DNA from: Thalassotalea ponticola
Lineage (GTDB): Bacteria > Pseudomonadota > Gammaproteobacteria > Enterobacterales > Alteromonadaceae
Reading direction: 5' to 3'
NCBI RefSeq assembly: GCF_041379045.1
Contig: NZ_CP166871.1
Coordinates: 3,162,001-3,226,000 of the forward strand
DNA: 64,000 nt
The notes beneath the pieces are model-generated. The model ran no database searches. It was not told where the DNA came from and worked only from the letters and a program-made list of their open reading frames with translations. Of the stretch, positions 19,106 to 29,634 are shown piece by piece; position 1 is the stretch's first letter, and the number at the start of each line of letters is the position of its first letter. A program made the position numbers and the translations under genes.

Positions 19106-20260
19106 TTAAGTCAAAGCGTCTAACGCCTGTTTGAGATCAGCGACGATATCAAGTGCCGACTCAATCCCCACTGATAAGCGCAGTAACGACGGCGAAATTC
19201 CCGCTTGTTGTTGCGCTTTGGCATCCATGCCTGCGTGAGTCATCGTTGCTGGATGAGCAATAAGCGATTCCACCCCGCCTAGTGATTGAGCCAAGGTAAT
19301 TAAGGTTAACGAGCTAACAAACTGACGCAGCTGCTGATCTTGTCCCGCCAGTTCAAAAGACACCATAGAGCCGTAGCCAATTTGTTGTTTACTCGCAATA
19401 TCATGCCCTTGATGATCGCTAAGCCCCGGATAGTACACTTTCGCCACCTGTTTATGGGTGGTTAGCAACTGCAGTACCGCTTGGGTATTAGCACTGTGCT
19501 GCACAATGCGCAGCGGCAGCGTTTTTATACCGCGTAGGGTTTGATAAGCATCAAACGCACCGCCGGTAACACCGATGCAGTTTGCCCACCACGCTAGCTC
19601 TTCACCAAGCGCTCGATGTTTGCAAATGAGAGCGCCACCAACGACATCCGAGTGGCCGTTGATAAACTTGGTGGTTGAGTGAATAACAATATCTGCACCG
19701 TGCTCTAACGGTCTTTGTAGCTCTGGCGATAAAAACGTATTGTCGACAGCAACAACGGCATCAACACAACGTGCCAACTCACAAATTTGGGCGATATCAA
19801 CAATGCGCAGCAATGGATTACTTGGCGTTTCAACAAGTATCACCTTGGGCTTTTTACGCAATGCCAAACGCACTGCGTCAAGGTCGGTTTGATCGACGAT
19901 ATCAACGATAAACTGGCCGCGTTTGGCCAAATGGGTGAATAACCGGTAACTACCACCATAACAATCGTGGGGGATCAAGATTCGATCGCCACTGTGCAAT
20001 AGTTGACACAACAGTAAAATCGCAGCCATACCGGTATTGGTAACGATTGCATGTCGCCCACCTTCGAGATCGGCTAAGACACTGGCGAGTGTATAGGTAG
20101 TCGGATTTGCTGTGCGCGCATAGTCAAACTGACGTTTTTGGTTAAAACCTTTGAGGCTATACGTCGTCGACATGTGTAGCGGTGCCACCACGGCACCGTA
20201 GTGCGCGTCGCGATTAATGCCCGCTTGAGCGGCAATGGTTGCACTTTGTCGCTTACTCAT
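19106..20260 (-). CDS. metB: Cystathionine gamma-synthase
   Basis: A 384-residue PLP-dependent Cys/Met metabolism enzyme. It joins O-succinyl-homoserine (or a related ester) and cysteine to cystathionine. The PLP lysine lies in the segment STTKFINGHSDVVGGA, and the N-terminus carries the YARTANPTT motif. The metB assignment rests on position beside metJ and on sequence; close relatives act as gamma-lyases. Its start is 17 bases from the first MetJ operator. Confidence 0.92.
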   Translation of the reverse strand: MSKRQSATIAAQAGINRDAHYGAVVAPLHMSTTYSLKGFNQKRQFDYARTANPTTYTLASVLADLEGGRHAIVTNTGMAAILLLCQLLHSGDRILIPHDCYGGSYRLFTHLAKRGQFIVDIVDQTDLDAVRLALRKKPKVILVETPSNPLLRIVDIAQICELARCVDAVVAVDNTFLSPELQRPLEHGADIVIHSTTKFINGHSDVVGGALICKHRALGEELAWWANCIGVTGGAFDAYQTLRGIKTLPLRIVQHSANTQAVLQLLTTHKQVAKVYYPGLSDHQGHDIASKQQIGYGSMVSFELAGQDQQLRQFVSSLTLITLAQSLGGVESLIAHPATMTHAGMDAKAQQQAGISPSLLRLSVGIESALDIVADLKQALDALT

Positions 20261-20277
20261 CGTCAGCCTCTCAAAAT

Positions 20278-20301
20278 AGATGTTTAGACGTCTATAAATC
20301 T
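20278..20301. promoter_or_regulatory. MetJ operator, three tandem met boxes
   Basis: Three contiguous 8-mers, AGATGTTT, AGACGTCT and ATAAATCT, match the met-box consensus AGACGTCT with 6, 8 and about 5 identities. MetJ binds tandem boxes cooperatively. They lie just upstream of metB and should repress metB-metF when S-adenosylmethionine is abundant. Confidence 0.85.
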
Positions 20302-20333
20302 ATAACTAAAAAATCATCCGGTCAAGAAAATAT

Positions 20334-20349
20334 AGACATCTAAACGTCT
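20334..20349. promoter_or_regulatory. Second MetJ operator, two tandem met boxes
   Basis: Two adjacent 8-mers, AGACATCT and AAACGTCT, each differ from AGACGTCT by one or two bases. The preceding 8-mer (20326-20333) is a poor third box. The position, nearer metJ, suggests autoregulation of metJ as well as extra repression of metB. Confidence 0.75.
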
Positions 20350-20453
20350 TTGCTGTTGAATATTGACTAACATCGCATATTCAGTACAATTTGTAGAACA
20401 GTTATCAGCGCCAATATTGCCACTGATACATTGCAAAAATTAAGGGAACTCAA

Positions 20454-20780
20454 ATGGCTGACTGGAACGGTGAATACATTAATCCATACGCACCACATGG
20501 TAAAAAAAGTGAGCAAGTGAAAAAAATCACGGTCTCCATACCGCTGCGCGTATTAAAAGTACTGACGGATGAAAGAACTCGCCGGCAAGTGAACAACTTG
20601 CGTCACGCAACCAATAGTGAATTATTGTGTGAGGCATTTTTACATGCCTTTACTGGGCAACCCCTGCCCAGCGATGAAGATCTGGCTAAAGACAACGAAC
20701 ATCAATTGCCAAAAAGTGTGCGCGAAGCGCTAGAGCAACAGGGCATTACCGATTTTTCCCCGTTTGAAGAAAACGACTAA
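20454..20780 (+). CDS. metJ: Methionine repressor MetJ
   Basis: A 108-residue ribbon-helix-helix repressor with S-adenosylmethionine as corepressor. The [19 protein letters not shown] ribbon and helix and the [20 protein letters not shown] segment match MetJ closely, as does the length. It is divergent from metB, with two met-box clusters between. A strong bidirectional terminator follows immediately. Confidence 0.97.
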   Translation: MADWNGEYINPYAPHGKKSEQVKKITVSIPLRVLKVLTDERTRRQVNNLRHATNSELLCEAFLHAFTGQPLPSDEDLAKDNEHQLPKSVREALEQQGITDFSPFEEND

Positions 20781-20810
20781 AAAAAAAGTGCGTTATACGC
20801 ACTTTTTTTA
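20777..20810. terminator. Bidirectional terminator between metJ and malic enzyme gene
   Basis: A GTGCGT-TAT-ACGCAC hairpin is flanked by an A run on the left and TTTTTTTA on the right. It can end metJ on the plus strand and the convergent malic enzyme gene on the minus strand. Confidence 0.85.
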
Positions 20811-20848
20811 TGTCTTGGCAAAATCTAGACCACACAGAGCTGCAGACC

Positions 20849-22096
20849 CTAGTCTATATTCATATAGTTAGTCGGCAGATCGATGCCCGCCACACCAGAC
20901 TCGACAGCGGCTTTTGCCACGGCCAAGGCAACTTTTGGTAGTAAGCGAGGATCCATCGGTTTGGGAATAATGTATTGCTTGCCAAATTCTAATGTTGCGC
21001 AGCCACTGGCACGCAGCACAGAATCAGGAACGTCTAAGCGGGCAATTTGACGAATCGCCTCAACAGCGGCAACTTTCATCGCATCATTGATTTGTCGAGC
21101 TCGAACGTCTAGCGCCCCGCGAAAGATAAACGGAAAACACAACACGTTGTTGACCTGATTTGGGTAATCGGAACGGCCTGTGGCCATAATTAAATCATCT
21201 CGGGTAGCGTGCGCAAGTTCAGGTTTTATTTCAGGGTCGGGGTTAGAGCACGCGAATACAACCGGATTTTCAGCCATCAGTTTTAATTGCGGTGCAGATA
21301 ACAAATTAGCACCCGACACTCCGACAAATACGTCGGCGCCATCGATGACGTCGTCTAGGGTACGCTTGTCGGTATTGTTGGCAAATAACTTTTTAAACTC
21401 ATTTAAATCATCGCGACGAGTGTGGATGACTCCCTTGCGGTCAAGCATGTAGATGTTTTCGCGTTGCGCACCACAGGTGATCAGTAGCTCCATGCAAGCG
21501 ATAGCGGCGGCGCCCGCTCCCATACAAACAATCTTGGCAGACTTGAGTTGCTTACCTTGAATGTCTAGCGCATTGAGCAAGGCGGCGGTAGTGACAATCG
21601 CGGTACCGTGTTGATCATCGTGAAAAACAGGGACTTTACAACGCTCTATTAGTGCTTTTTCGATGGCAAAACACTCAGGCGCTTTAATATCTTCAAGGTT
21701 GATCCCGCCAAAGGTATCGGCAATATTCGCTACCGTATTAATAAAGTCTTCTGTGGTGTTGTGTTTAACTTCGATATCAAACGAGTCGATATCGGCAAAG
21801 CGTTTAAACAACAGCGCCTTGCCTTCCATTACCGGTTTCGAGGCCAGAGGTCCTAAATTGCCGAGACCGAGAATAGCTGTGCCATTACTGATCACTGCGA
21901 CAGTATTGCCTTTGTTGGTATAGCGATATACAGCATCGCTGTTGTCAGCTATTTCGCGCACTGGTTCAGCCACACCAGGGCTATACGCCAGAGACAAATC
22001 ATCAACCGTATCTGCCGCCGTAGTCAGGGCGACACTGATTTTGCCGGGTTTCGGGTGAGCGTGGTAGTCGAGGGCTTTTTGACGAAGATCTGTCAT
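20849..22096 (-). CDS. Malic enzyme, decarboxylating (short form)
   Basis: A 415-residue malate dehydrogenase (oxaloacetate-decarboxylating) producing pyruvate, CO2 and NAD(P)H. It shows YSPGVAEPV, the VFHDDQHGTAIV metal and substrate motif, and the Rossmann GAGAAAIACMELL. It ends after the malic domain, so it lacks the phosphotransacetylase-like tail of E. coli MaeB. Cofactor preference cannot be read with confidence. It is monocistronic, ending at the terminator shared with metJ. Confidence 0.92.
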   Translation of the reverse strand: MTDLRQKALDYHAHPKPGKISVALTTAADTVDDLSLAYSPGVAEPVREIADNSDAVYRYTNKGNTVAVISNGTAILGLGNLGPLASKPVMEGKALLFKRFADIDSFDIEVKHNTTEDFINTVANIADTFGGINLEDIKAPECFAIEKALIERCKVPVFHDDQHGTAIVTTAALLNALDIQGKQLKSAKIVCMGAGAAAIACMELLITCGAQRENIYMLDRKGVIHTRRDDLNEFKKLFANNTDKRTLDDVIDGADVFVGVSGANLLSAPQLKLMAENPVVFACSNPDPEIKPELAHATRDDLIMATGRSDYPNQVNNVLCFPFIFRGALDVRARQINDAMKVAAVEAIRQIARLDVPDSVLRASGCATLEFGKQYIIPKPMDPRLLPKVALAVAKAAVESGVAGIDLPTNYMNID

Positions 22097-22286
22097 TGAT
22101 ATATCCTTTGCTATTAAGCTATAGGTTGTTATGTGTATCGGGGATTGTAATTTTTCCGTATGTTACATGAAAACTTACCAAATAGTTATCAGAAACAGGT
22201 CGTACTTTATCGACCGAGCTAGGGTCTTACCAATATCCAACCGAGCGGTTAGGCTGAGTCAACACAACAATAACAGAGAATCTTTT

Positions 22287-22871
22287 ATGATAGGTAAAGC
22301 ACCGGTCTTATTTGCCGTTGCCATCGCGGTCAGTCTATGGCCATTGACAGGCAACGCCAACAGCCAAGCTCAACACCAGTTCTTTCAGTCGTTGACGCGA
22401 TTGTGTGGTCAAGCGTTTTCAGGGCAAGTGATCACCGATTCAAGTGATAGTGAAAACTTTGCCAATAAGCAGCTAATTATGCATGTGCGACAATGCTCAG
22501 AGAACGCAATTGCAATTCCTTTTTATGTCGGTGACGATGCTTCTCGTACTTGGCTGATCACTAAAACCAATGATGGCTTGCAACTTAAGCACGATCATCG
22601 CCATAAAGATGGCACAGCTGATAAGTTGACCATGTACGGTGGTATCACTGAGGATGACGGTTGGCCACAATTACAAAGCTTTGTCGCCGATGATGACAGT
22701 AAGCAACTGTTTGTCGAAATGCAATTATTTGAATCAATAGATAATACTTGGCGAATCGCAATTTACCCTGAGCGCTTTAGTTATCAGTTAGTACGCTCTG
22801 GACGGGTGTTTCGAGTAGACTTTGATTTAACCAAACCAATTCCCCCACCTCCACCACCTTGGGGTCACTAA
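22287..22871 (+). CDS. Exported protein of unknown function with polyproline tail
   Basis: A 194-residue protein with a Sec signal peptide (about residues 1-23, ending near GNANS). The mature domain has cysteines in RLCGQAF and VRQCSEN and ends in a run of six prolines followed by WGH. I do not recognise the family with confidence. The ATG at 22287 follows AGAGAA; an upstream in-frame extension to 22131 has no signal-like start. A ribosome-stalling proline run at the very C-terminus would need EF-P. It is a single gene between the malic enzyme gene and purA, ending at a bidirectional terminator. Confidence 0.8.
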   Translation: MIGKAPVLFAVAIAVSLWPLTGNANSQAQHQFFQSLTRLCGQAFSGQVITDSSDSENFANKQLIMHVRQCSENAIAIPFYVGDDASRTWLITKTNDGLQLKHDHRHKDGTADKLTMYGGITEDDGWPQLQSFVADDDSKQLFVEMQLFESIDNTWRIAIYPERFSYQLVRSGRVFRVDFDLTKPIPPPPPPWGH

Positions 22872-22944
22872 TCGCCCTGCACCGCATCGCTGCGCATTGC
22901 GCAGAGCAAATAGGTTGTGAGAGAAAGACGAGAAGTGTGGAAAC

Positions 22945-22974
22945 AAAAAAGCCGGCTAATGCCGGCTTTTTGTT
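22945..22974. terminator. Bidirectional terminator before purA stop
   Basis: The hairpin GCCGGC-TAAT-GCCGGC is flanked by AAAAAA and TTTTTGTTT. It serves the plus-strand exported-protein gene and the minus-strand purA, whose stop is 10 bases away. Confidence 0.88.
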
Positions 22975-22983
22975 TGAATCATT

Positions 22984-24297
<1,314 letters not shown>

Positions 24298-24426
24298 TCA
24301 CCAAAAAAATTGAGGTCGAATTCTAACAAATACATTATCCTAGATCATCTTTTTTGTGTGATTTTTTACCTTCAATTGTCAGCGAAAAGTGACGATAAAT
24401 TAAGTTATCGCGACCAATAGATAAGA

Positions 24427-24618
24427 CTAACCGTACAACCACAGCATAATGATAGCACCTAATCCTACCAATAGCAGACCAATTTGGCGGATTTGGCTGG
24501 TTGGCTCATTGGCCAGTTTTAACATAAAACTCTGCCAGCGATTTGGAAAGAGCAATGGCGCAAGTCCTTCAAAGATAAACATAAGTGCAACCGCGCTTAG
24601 TAAAATGTCATAGCTCAT
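24427..24618 (-). CDS. yjeT: DUF2065 small membrane protein YjeT
   Basis: A 63-residue protein with two hydrophobic helices and the DUF2065 pattern FIFEGLAPLLFPNRW near the first helix. The function is unknown in the family. The ATG at 24618 is preferred over an in-frame start ten residues upstream because it gives the family's usual N-terminus. It lies between hflC and purA as in E. coli. Confidence 0.88.
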   Translation of the reverse strand: MSYDILLSAVALMFIFEGLAPLLFPNRWQSFMLKLANEPTSQIRQIGLLLVGLGAIIMLWLYG

Positions 24619-24717
24619 CGTGGGTATAGTCAACCGTGGTAAGTACAACCCTAAGCAACACAGTTACCGCGATTGACGGCAGGATGAATCGGCTTATTGG
24701 CTGTTGTGTTATTGATG

Positions 24718-24746
24718 AAAAAAAGCCCACAAACATGTGGGCTTAT
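24718..24746 (-). terminator. Terminator after hflC
   Basis: On the minus strand an AAGCCCACA/TGTGGGCTT stem is followed by TTTTTTTC, a few bases past the hflC stop. It closes the miaA-hfq-hflXKC transcript. Confidence 0.85.
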
Positions 24747-24751
24747 TTCGT

Positions 24752-25636
24752 TTACTGGTCTTTACTGTTGTCTTTGAGATAGTGGAAAAAGTCACTGTCT
24801 GGTTTGACAATCATGATGTCGCCCTTGTTGCTAAAGCTTTTTTCATACGCTTCTAAACTGCGCACAAAAGAATAGAACTCAGGATCTTTGTTAAATGAAT
24901 CAGAGTATATCTTAGCTGCTAGCGCATCACCCTCACCTCGTACTTCAAACGCCGTTTTATTGGCATCCGCTATCATGATGGCGATTTTTTTGTTGATCGT
25001 CGCTTCAATTACCGCCGCTTTCTCACGACCTTTCGAGCGATGCTCTTTGGCAACAACTTCACGTTCTGCACGCATACGTTGGTAAATTGAATTACTAACT
25101 TCGCCAGGTAAGTTAATGCGCTTTACGCGGACATCGATAACTTCAATACCCAACTCCGCCTTTGACGACTCAGCGCTGACCATGGCTTCTTCCATTAGTG
25201 AATCGCGGTCACCCGATACGATTTGTTTAATGGTGCGCGAACCAAACTCCGTTCTCAAGCCGTTGTTTACCTTTTGCTTTAACAACACTTCGGCATTGTT
25301 AAAGTTACCACCACTGGTACGCACGTAGAACGTCGGGAAGTCAACAATACGCCATTTGACGTAGCTGTCTACTAACACGTCTTTTTTCTCAGCAGTAACG
25401 AAACGGTCTGCTTGATCATCAAGGGTTTGAATGCGCGCATCTAGCTTATTTACACGCTCGATAAGCGGTATTTTGAAGTGCAAGCCAGGTTCGTAAATCT
25501 TTACATCACCATTGCTGTCGCGTTTGATTTTAGAAAATTGAAAGACAATCGCTTTCTCTGCTTCGTTAACCACAAATACCGATGATACGGTCAATAAACC
25601 GAGTACAACTAGCACAATAAGTGAGAAATTCTTCAT
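24752..25636 (-). CDS. hflC: HflC, FtsH protease modulator
   Basis: A 294-residue SPFH/prohibitin-family protein with one N-terminal membrane anchor (residues 5-22) and a periplasmic domain. With HflK it forms a ring around FtsH and modulates its proteolysis. The stop of hflK is two bases upstream. Motifs such as VDSYVKWRI and VRVKRINLPGEVSNSIYQRM are typical of HflC. Confidence 0.96.
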   Translation of the reverse strand: MKNFSLIVLVVLGLLTVSSVFVVNEAEKAIVFQFSKIKRDSNGDVKIYEPGLHFKIPLIERVNKLDARIQTLDDQADRFVTAEKKDVLVDSYVKWRIVDFPTFYVRTSGGNFNNAEVLLKQKVNNGLRTEFGSRTIKQIVSGDRDSLMEEAMVSAESSKAELGIEVIDVRVKRINLPGEVSNSIYQRMRAEREVVAKEHRSKGREKAAVIEATINKKIAIMIADANKTAFEVRGEGDALAAKIYSDSFNKDPEFYSFVRSLEAYEKSFSNKGDIMIVKPDSDFFHYLKDNSKDQ

Positions 25637-25638
25637 GA

Positions 25639-26796
25639 TTAATTACCTCCTCGGTTAAAACGATCATTACGCGAAGAGTTTGAATTTACGCTCGAGTTTT
25701 GTCCTTGTGTCGGTACACGCGGAACGAGAGGAGCAGCTTCTCGTTTGAAGTTTTGCACCGCACCTGACGCTTGTTGTTGCATAATTTTGTCGAGTGGCAA
25801 GTACATCATGTTGTTACCGCCTTCAACATCAACCATAACTTTTGACGTGTTGGAGTAAATCTTTTCCATTGCGCTTAAGTACAAGCGTTGACGAGTTACC
25901 TCTGGTGCCGCTTGATATTCCGGTAGCAATTTATCAAATTTAGCCACATTACCTTGAGCCGCGAGTACCACTTGATCGCGATACGCTAGCGCTTCTTGTT
26001 CGATGCGTTTCGCCTCACCTCGAGCCTTCGGCTCGGCTGATAGCGCATACGCTTCAGCTTCTAGAATAAAACGCTCTTCGTCCTCTCGTGCGGCAATCGC
26101 ATCGTCAAAGGCGTCTTTTACTTGTTCAGGTGGACGGGCATCTTTAAAGTTAACATCGGTTAATAATAGACCCATGTTGTAAGGCTCGATTACCTTTTCA
26201 AGTTCTGCGCGAACCGCTTGACGCACGCGTTCACGACCTGAGGTAAGTACCTCATCCATTTTCGAATGACCGACAACATAGCGAATAGCACTATCAAATG
26301 CGTGCTCTAAACTGCCATCGGCATCAGTGACGTTAAACAAATAATTGCGCGCGTCAATAATCCGATACTGTACTTGCATCTCAACACGCACGACGTTTTC
26401 GTCTTCGGTCAGCATAAAACCGCTAGCGGGTAAGTTACGAGTGGTTTGCACATCAACCGGGATTACGCGTTGGATAAACGTCGGTTGCCAGTGAATACCC
26501 GGTTCAACCAACCCGTTAAACTCACCAAATTGCAAAACCACGCCTTTTTCGGCTTCTTTGATAGTGTAAAATCCACTGATCGCCCAAACCACCAAGGCAA
26601 TAATAACGATCAAACCGGCACCAAGGCTGCTAAATTTATTGCCGCCAGATTTGCCCGGTTTGTTACCACCAAACACGCCGCCAAACTTGTTGCCTAAATC
26701 TTTAAGCAATTCATCGAGATCCGGTGGACCTTGATCACGCCCACCTTTGTTTTTCCAGGGATCATTATCGTTCTTCCCCGGTTCATTCCAAGCCAT
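25639..26796 (-). CDS. hflK: HflK, FtsH protease modulator
   Basis: A 385-residue SPFH-family partner of HflC. A glycine- and charge-rich cytoplasmic N-terminus (MAWNEPGKND) leads to a transmembrane helix (about residues 60-77) and the SPFH domain. The ATG at 26796 has GGAG upstream and begins with the conserved AWNEPG motif; the seven-residue extension is unlikely. Confidence 0.96.
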   Translation of the reverse strand: MAWNEPGKNDNDPWKNKGGRDQGPPDLDELLKDLGNKFGGVFGGNKPGKSGGNKFSSLGAGLIVIIALVVWAISGFYTIKEAEKGVVLQFGEFNGLVEPGIHWQPTFIQRVIPVDVQTTRNLPASGFMLTEDENVVRVEMQVQYRIIDARNYLFNVTDADGSLEHAFDSAIRYVVGHSKMDEVLTSGRERVRQAVRAELEKVIEPYNMGLLLTDVNFKDARPPEQVKDAFDDAIAAREDEERFILEAEAYALSAEPKARGEAKRIEQEALAYRDQVVLAAQGNVAKFDKLLPEYQAAPEVTRQRLYLSAMEKIYSNTSKVMVDVEGGNNMMYLPLDKIMQQQASGAVQNFKREAAPLVPRVPTQGQNSSVNSNSSRNDRFNRGGN

Positions 26797-26913
26797 TCTG
26801 GTCTCCGTTATTAGCAATTGTTATTGTCAGGCAAATCATTGCCTTATATTAAATCAATTATAGTCAATTAATAATACTATCAATAGCCTAGGGGTTGTGT
26901 ATTTTTGCAACCC

Positions 26914-28200
26914 CTAACGCTGGATAAAGGTTTCAAGTTCCGCTTTACCAGCTTTCAGTAATTTGTTCCACTCGCGTTCAGGCAGCGTTATTCTCAGCAA
27001 GCAGTTGCCATGCTCGTCATATTGCTCGTCCTTTATGCAGTGTAGTTGATAAAAGGTACCGCGCCATTTGCCGTTCACTGGCGGAATTTTTAATGTGTAA
27101 TCAACAACATCTACCGCAAGTAACTCGCTTAACGCTTGATTCAACAGCTCTATGCCCAAATTTGCTTGCGCTGACAACCAAACGCGAATCGGCTTGCCGT
27201 GCTCGTCTCTGTCAATACGCGGCGCTACGTCATCGAGTTTATCAATTTTATTACAAACCAATAATTGTTCGATGTCATCGGCACCTATTTCGGTCAACAC
27301 GCTATCGACTTGCGCCATGTTATCGGCTCGTCTTTCATCTGCAATATCAACAACATGCAACTGTATTTCGGCCTCACGAGTCTCGGTTAATGTGGCTTTA
27401 AATGCGGCCACTAGATCATGGGGCAAATGACGGATAAATCCCACTGTGTCAGCTAGAATAATCGGTCCAACATCCTCTATATGGAGGCGACGTACAGTTG
27501 GATCAAGGGTTGCAAATAATTGATCGGCTGCATATACCTGTGCGTCGGTAATGCGATTGAATAGGGTCGACTTACCGGCGTTGGTATAACCAACCAATGA
27601 TACGGTTGGTATTTCTGCTCGTTCGCGCGCGCGGCGTCCTTGTTGCCGTTGCTTTTCAACTCGCTCTAATCGCTGTCTTATGGTTTGCATGCGTTCGCGC
27701 AGCAGTCGCCTATCCGTCTCCAACTGTGTCTCACCGGGCCCGCGCAAACCAATACCGCCTTTTTGACGCTCAAGGTGAGTCCACCCGCGAATCAATCGGC
27801 TACTGATATGCTTTAATTGCGCCAGCTCAACTTGCAATTTACCCTCATGGGTGCGCGCTCGCTGGGCAAAAATATCGAGAATCAAGGTTGTTCGATCGAT
27901 AACCCGACATTCACACAGCGCTTCGAGATTTTTCTCTTGAGATGGCGATAACGCATGATTAAATAGGATCACATTGGCATTAAACATGTTAACCGCATCG
28001 CGAATTTCTTCCGCCTTACCCGAACCGACAAAATATTTGGGATGTGGCGTATCGCGCTTTCCGGTAACAACATTTAACGCAGTAACGCCCGCAGAGGACA
28101 CCAGCATTTCAAATTCTGATAAGTCTTCGCGAGCGTTTTCTTGAGGAAAATCTATGTGAACAAGTACTGCTTGCTCACCTGCTTGATGTCTATCAAACAA
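26914..28200 (-). CDS. hflX: GTPase HflX
   Basis: A 428-residue ribosome-associated GTPase. The N-terminal HflX domain is followed by the G domain with GYTNAGKSTLFN (G1), DTVGFIRHLP (G3) and NKID (G4). It rescues or splits stalled ribosomes in known cases. It lies 30 bases downstream of hfq. Confidence 0.96.
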   Translation of the reverse strand: MFDRHQAGEQAVLVHIDFPQENAREDLSEFEMLVSSAGVTALNVVTGKRDTPHPKYFVGSGKAEEIRDAVNMFNANVILFNHALSPSQEKNLEALCECRVIDRTTLILDIFAQRARTHEGKLQVELAQLKHISSRLIRGWTHLERQKGGIGLRGPGETQLETDRRLLRERMQTIRQRLERVEKQRQQGRRARERAEIPTVSLVGYTNAGKSTLFNRITDAQVYAADQLFATLDPTVRRLHIEDVGPIILADTVGFIRHLPHDLVAAFKATLTETREAEIQLHVVDIADERRADNMAQVDSVLTEIGADDIEQLLVCNKIDKLDDVAPRIDRDEHGKPIRVWLSAQANLGIELLNQALSELLAVDVVDYTLKIPPVNGKWRGTFYQLHCIKDEQYDEHGNCLLRITLPEREWNKLLKAGKAELETFIQR

Positions 28201-28230
28201 ATGAACAACTCCAATTCATTTTCATTAAAT

Positions 28231-28485
<255 letters not shown>

Positions 28486-28656
28486 TTATTGTTATTGTTA
28501 ATCCAATTAACTTACCTTTGATATCAATTAAGCCATCAACCTAGATGACCGTCTCCCCACGCTTTTCGAAAAGCGATGAGTGAGCTACATACAACGAGCT
28601 TTTTAAGTATACACGAGAATTTTAACTTTGCTAATCAAGAAACTAAGAGTAAATAA

Positions 28657-29610
28657 TTAAAGTTTATTCGATTCGTTTATAACCTCTAAAACGCGATCTA
28701 AGTTGTTGTCATCATTGGTAGTTAACCATGTTAAATTCGGCCAACTTCGCAACCAGGTCAGTTGTCTTTTAGCCAATTGGCGGGTGGCACAAACACCTCT
28801 AAAGACCATTTCATCACGATCGTATTCACCGTGTAGGTATTGCCACATTTGACGATAGCCGACACAGCGTATAGACGGTAAATCGTCGGTTAAGTCACCG
28901 CGTTTAATTAAGTTTTCAACTTCCTGCTCAAACCCTTGTTCAAGCATGATGTCGTAACGCAACTCAATGCGTTGATGTAATTCGCTGCGCTCTGTTGGTG
29001 CTATCGCAAATTGAACAATATTTCCTTCTAGCCCCTGCCCTTTGGTCGCCGTCAGTTGCGTCATTGTTTTGCCACTAATGCGATAAACTTCGAGGGCGCG
29101 CGTTAGGCGCTGTGGGTCATTGGGGTGGATGCGCTCAGCTGACACGGGATCAACTTGTGCTAATAACTGATGAATATACTGCCAACCGTGTTCGGCGGCT
29201 TCTGTCTCGATTTGTGCGCGAATGTCGGCATCCGCCTTGGGTAACGGAGAAATGCCTTCGAGCAAACTTTTAAAGTACATCATCGTCCCACCAACGAGTA
29301 GCGGAATGCGACCTTTGCTTTGAATGTCGGCAATTTCCTTTTTTGCATCGCGAACAAAATCCGCTGCCGAGTAGCTGTCGGCAGGGTCGATAATATCGAC
29401 TAATCGATGCGGATACTGGCTGAGCTCATCCGCCGTTGGCTTGGCACTGCCAATATCCATGCCTTTGTAGATCAACGCTGAGTCGACACTGATGATATCG
29501 CAAGGTAAAACATCACAAAGCTTGAATGCCAAGTCTGTTTTACCCGAGGCGGTGGGTCCCATAATACAGATAATGGGTGGCTTGGACACTGCAGATAAGT
29601 GCTGATTCAT
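28657..29610 (-). CDS. miaA: tRNA dimethylallyltransferase
   Basis: A 317-residue P-loop prenyltransferase that modifies A37 of tRNAs reading UNN codons. [28 protein letters not shown] and the RCVGYRQMW segment are present. I chose the ATG at 29610; an in-frame TTG seven codons upstream sits close to the mutL stop. Confidence 0.96.
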   Translation of the reverse strand: MNQHLSAVSKPPIICIMGPTASGKTDLAFKLCDVLPCDIISVDSALIYKGMDIGSAKPTADELSQYPHRLVDIIDPADSYSAADFVRDAKKEIADIQSKGRIPLLVGGTMMYFKSLLEGISPLPKADADIRAQIETEAAEHGWQYIHQLLAQVDPVSAERIHPNDPQRLTRALEVYRISGKTMTQLTATKGQGLEGNIVQFAIAPTERSELHQRIELRYDIMLEQGFEQEVENLIKRGDLTDDLPSIRCVGYRQMWQYLHGEYDRDEMVFRGVCATRQLAKRQLTWLRSWPNLTWLTTNDDNNLDRVLEVINESNKL

Positions 29611-29634
29611 TTGCTCGCTCGCAGATAACAAGGT

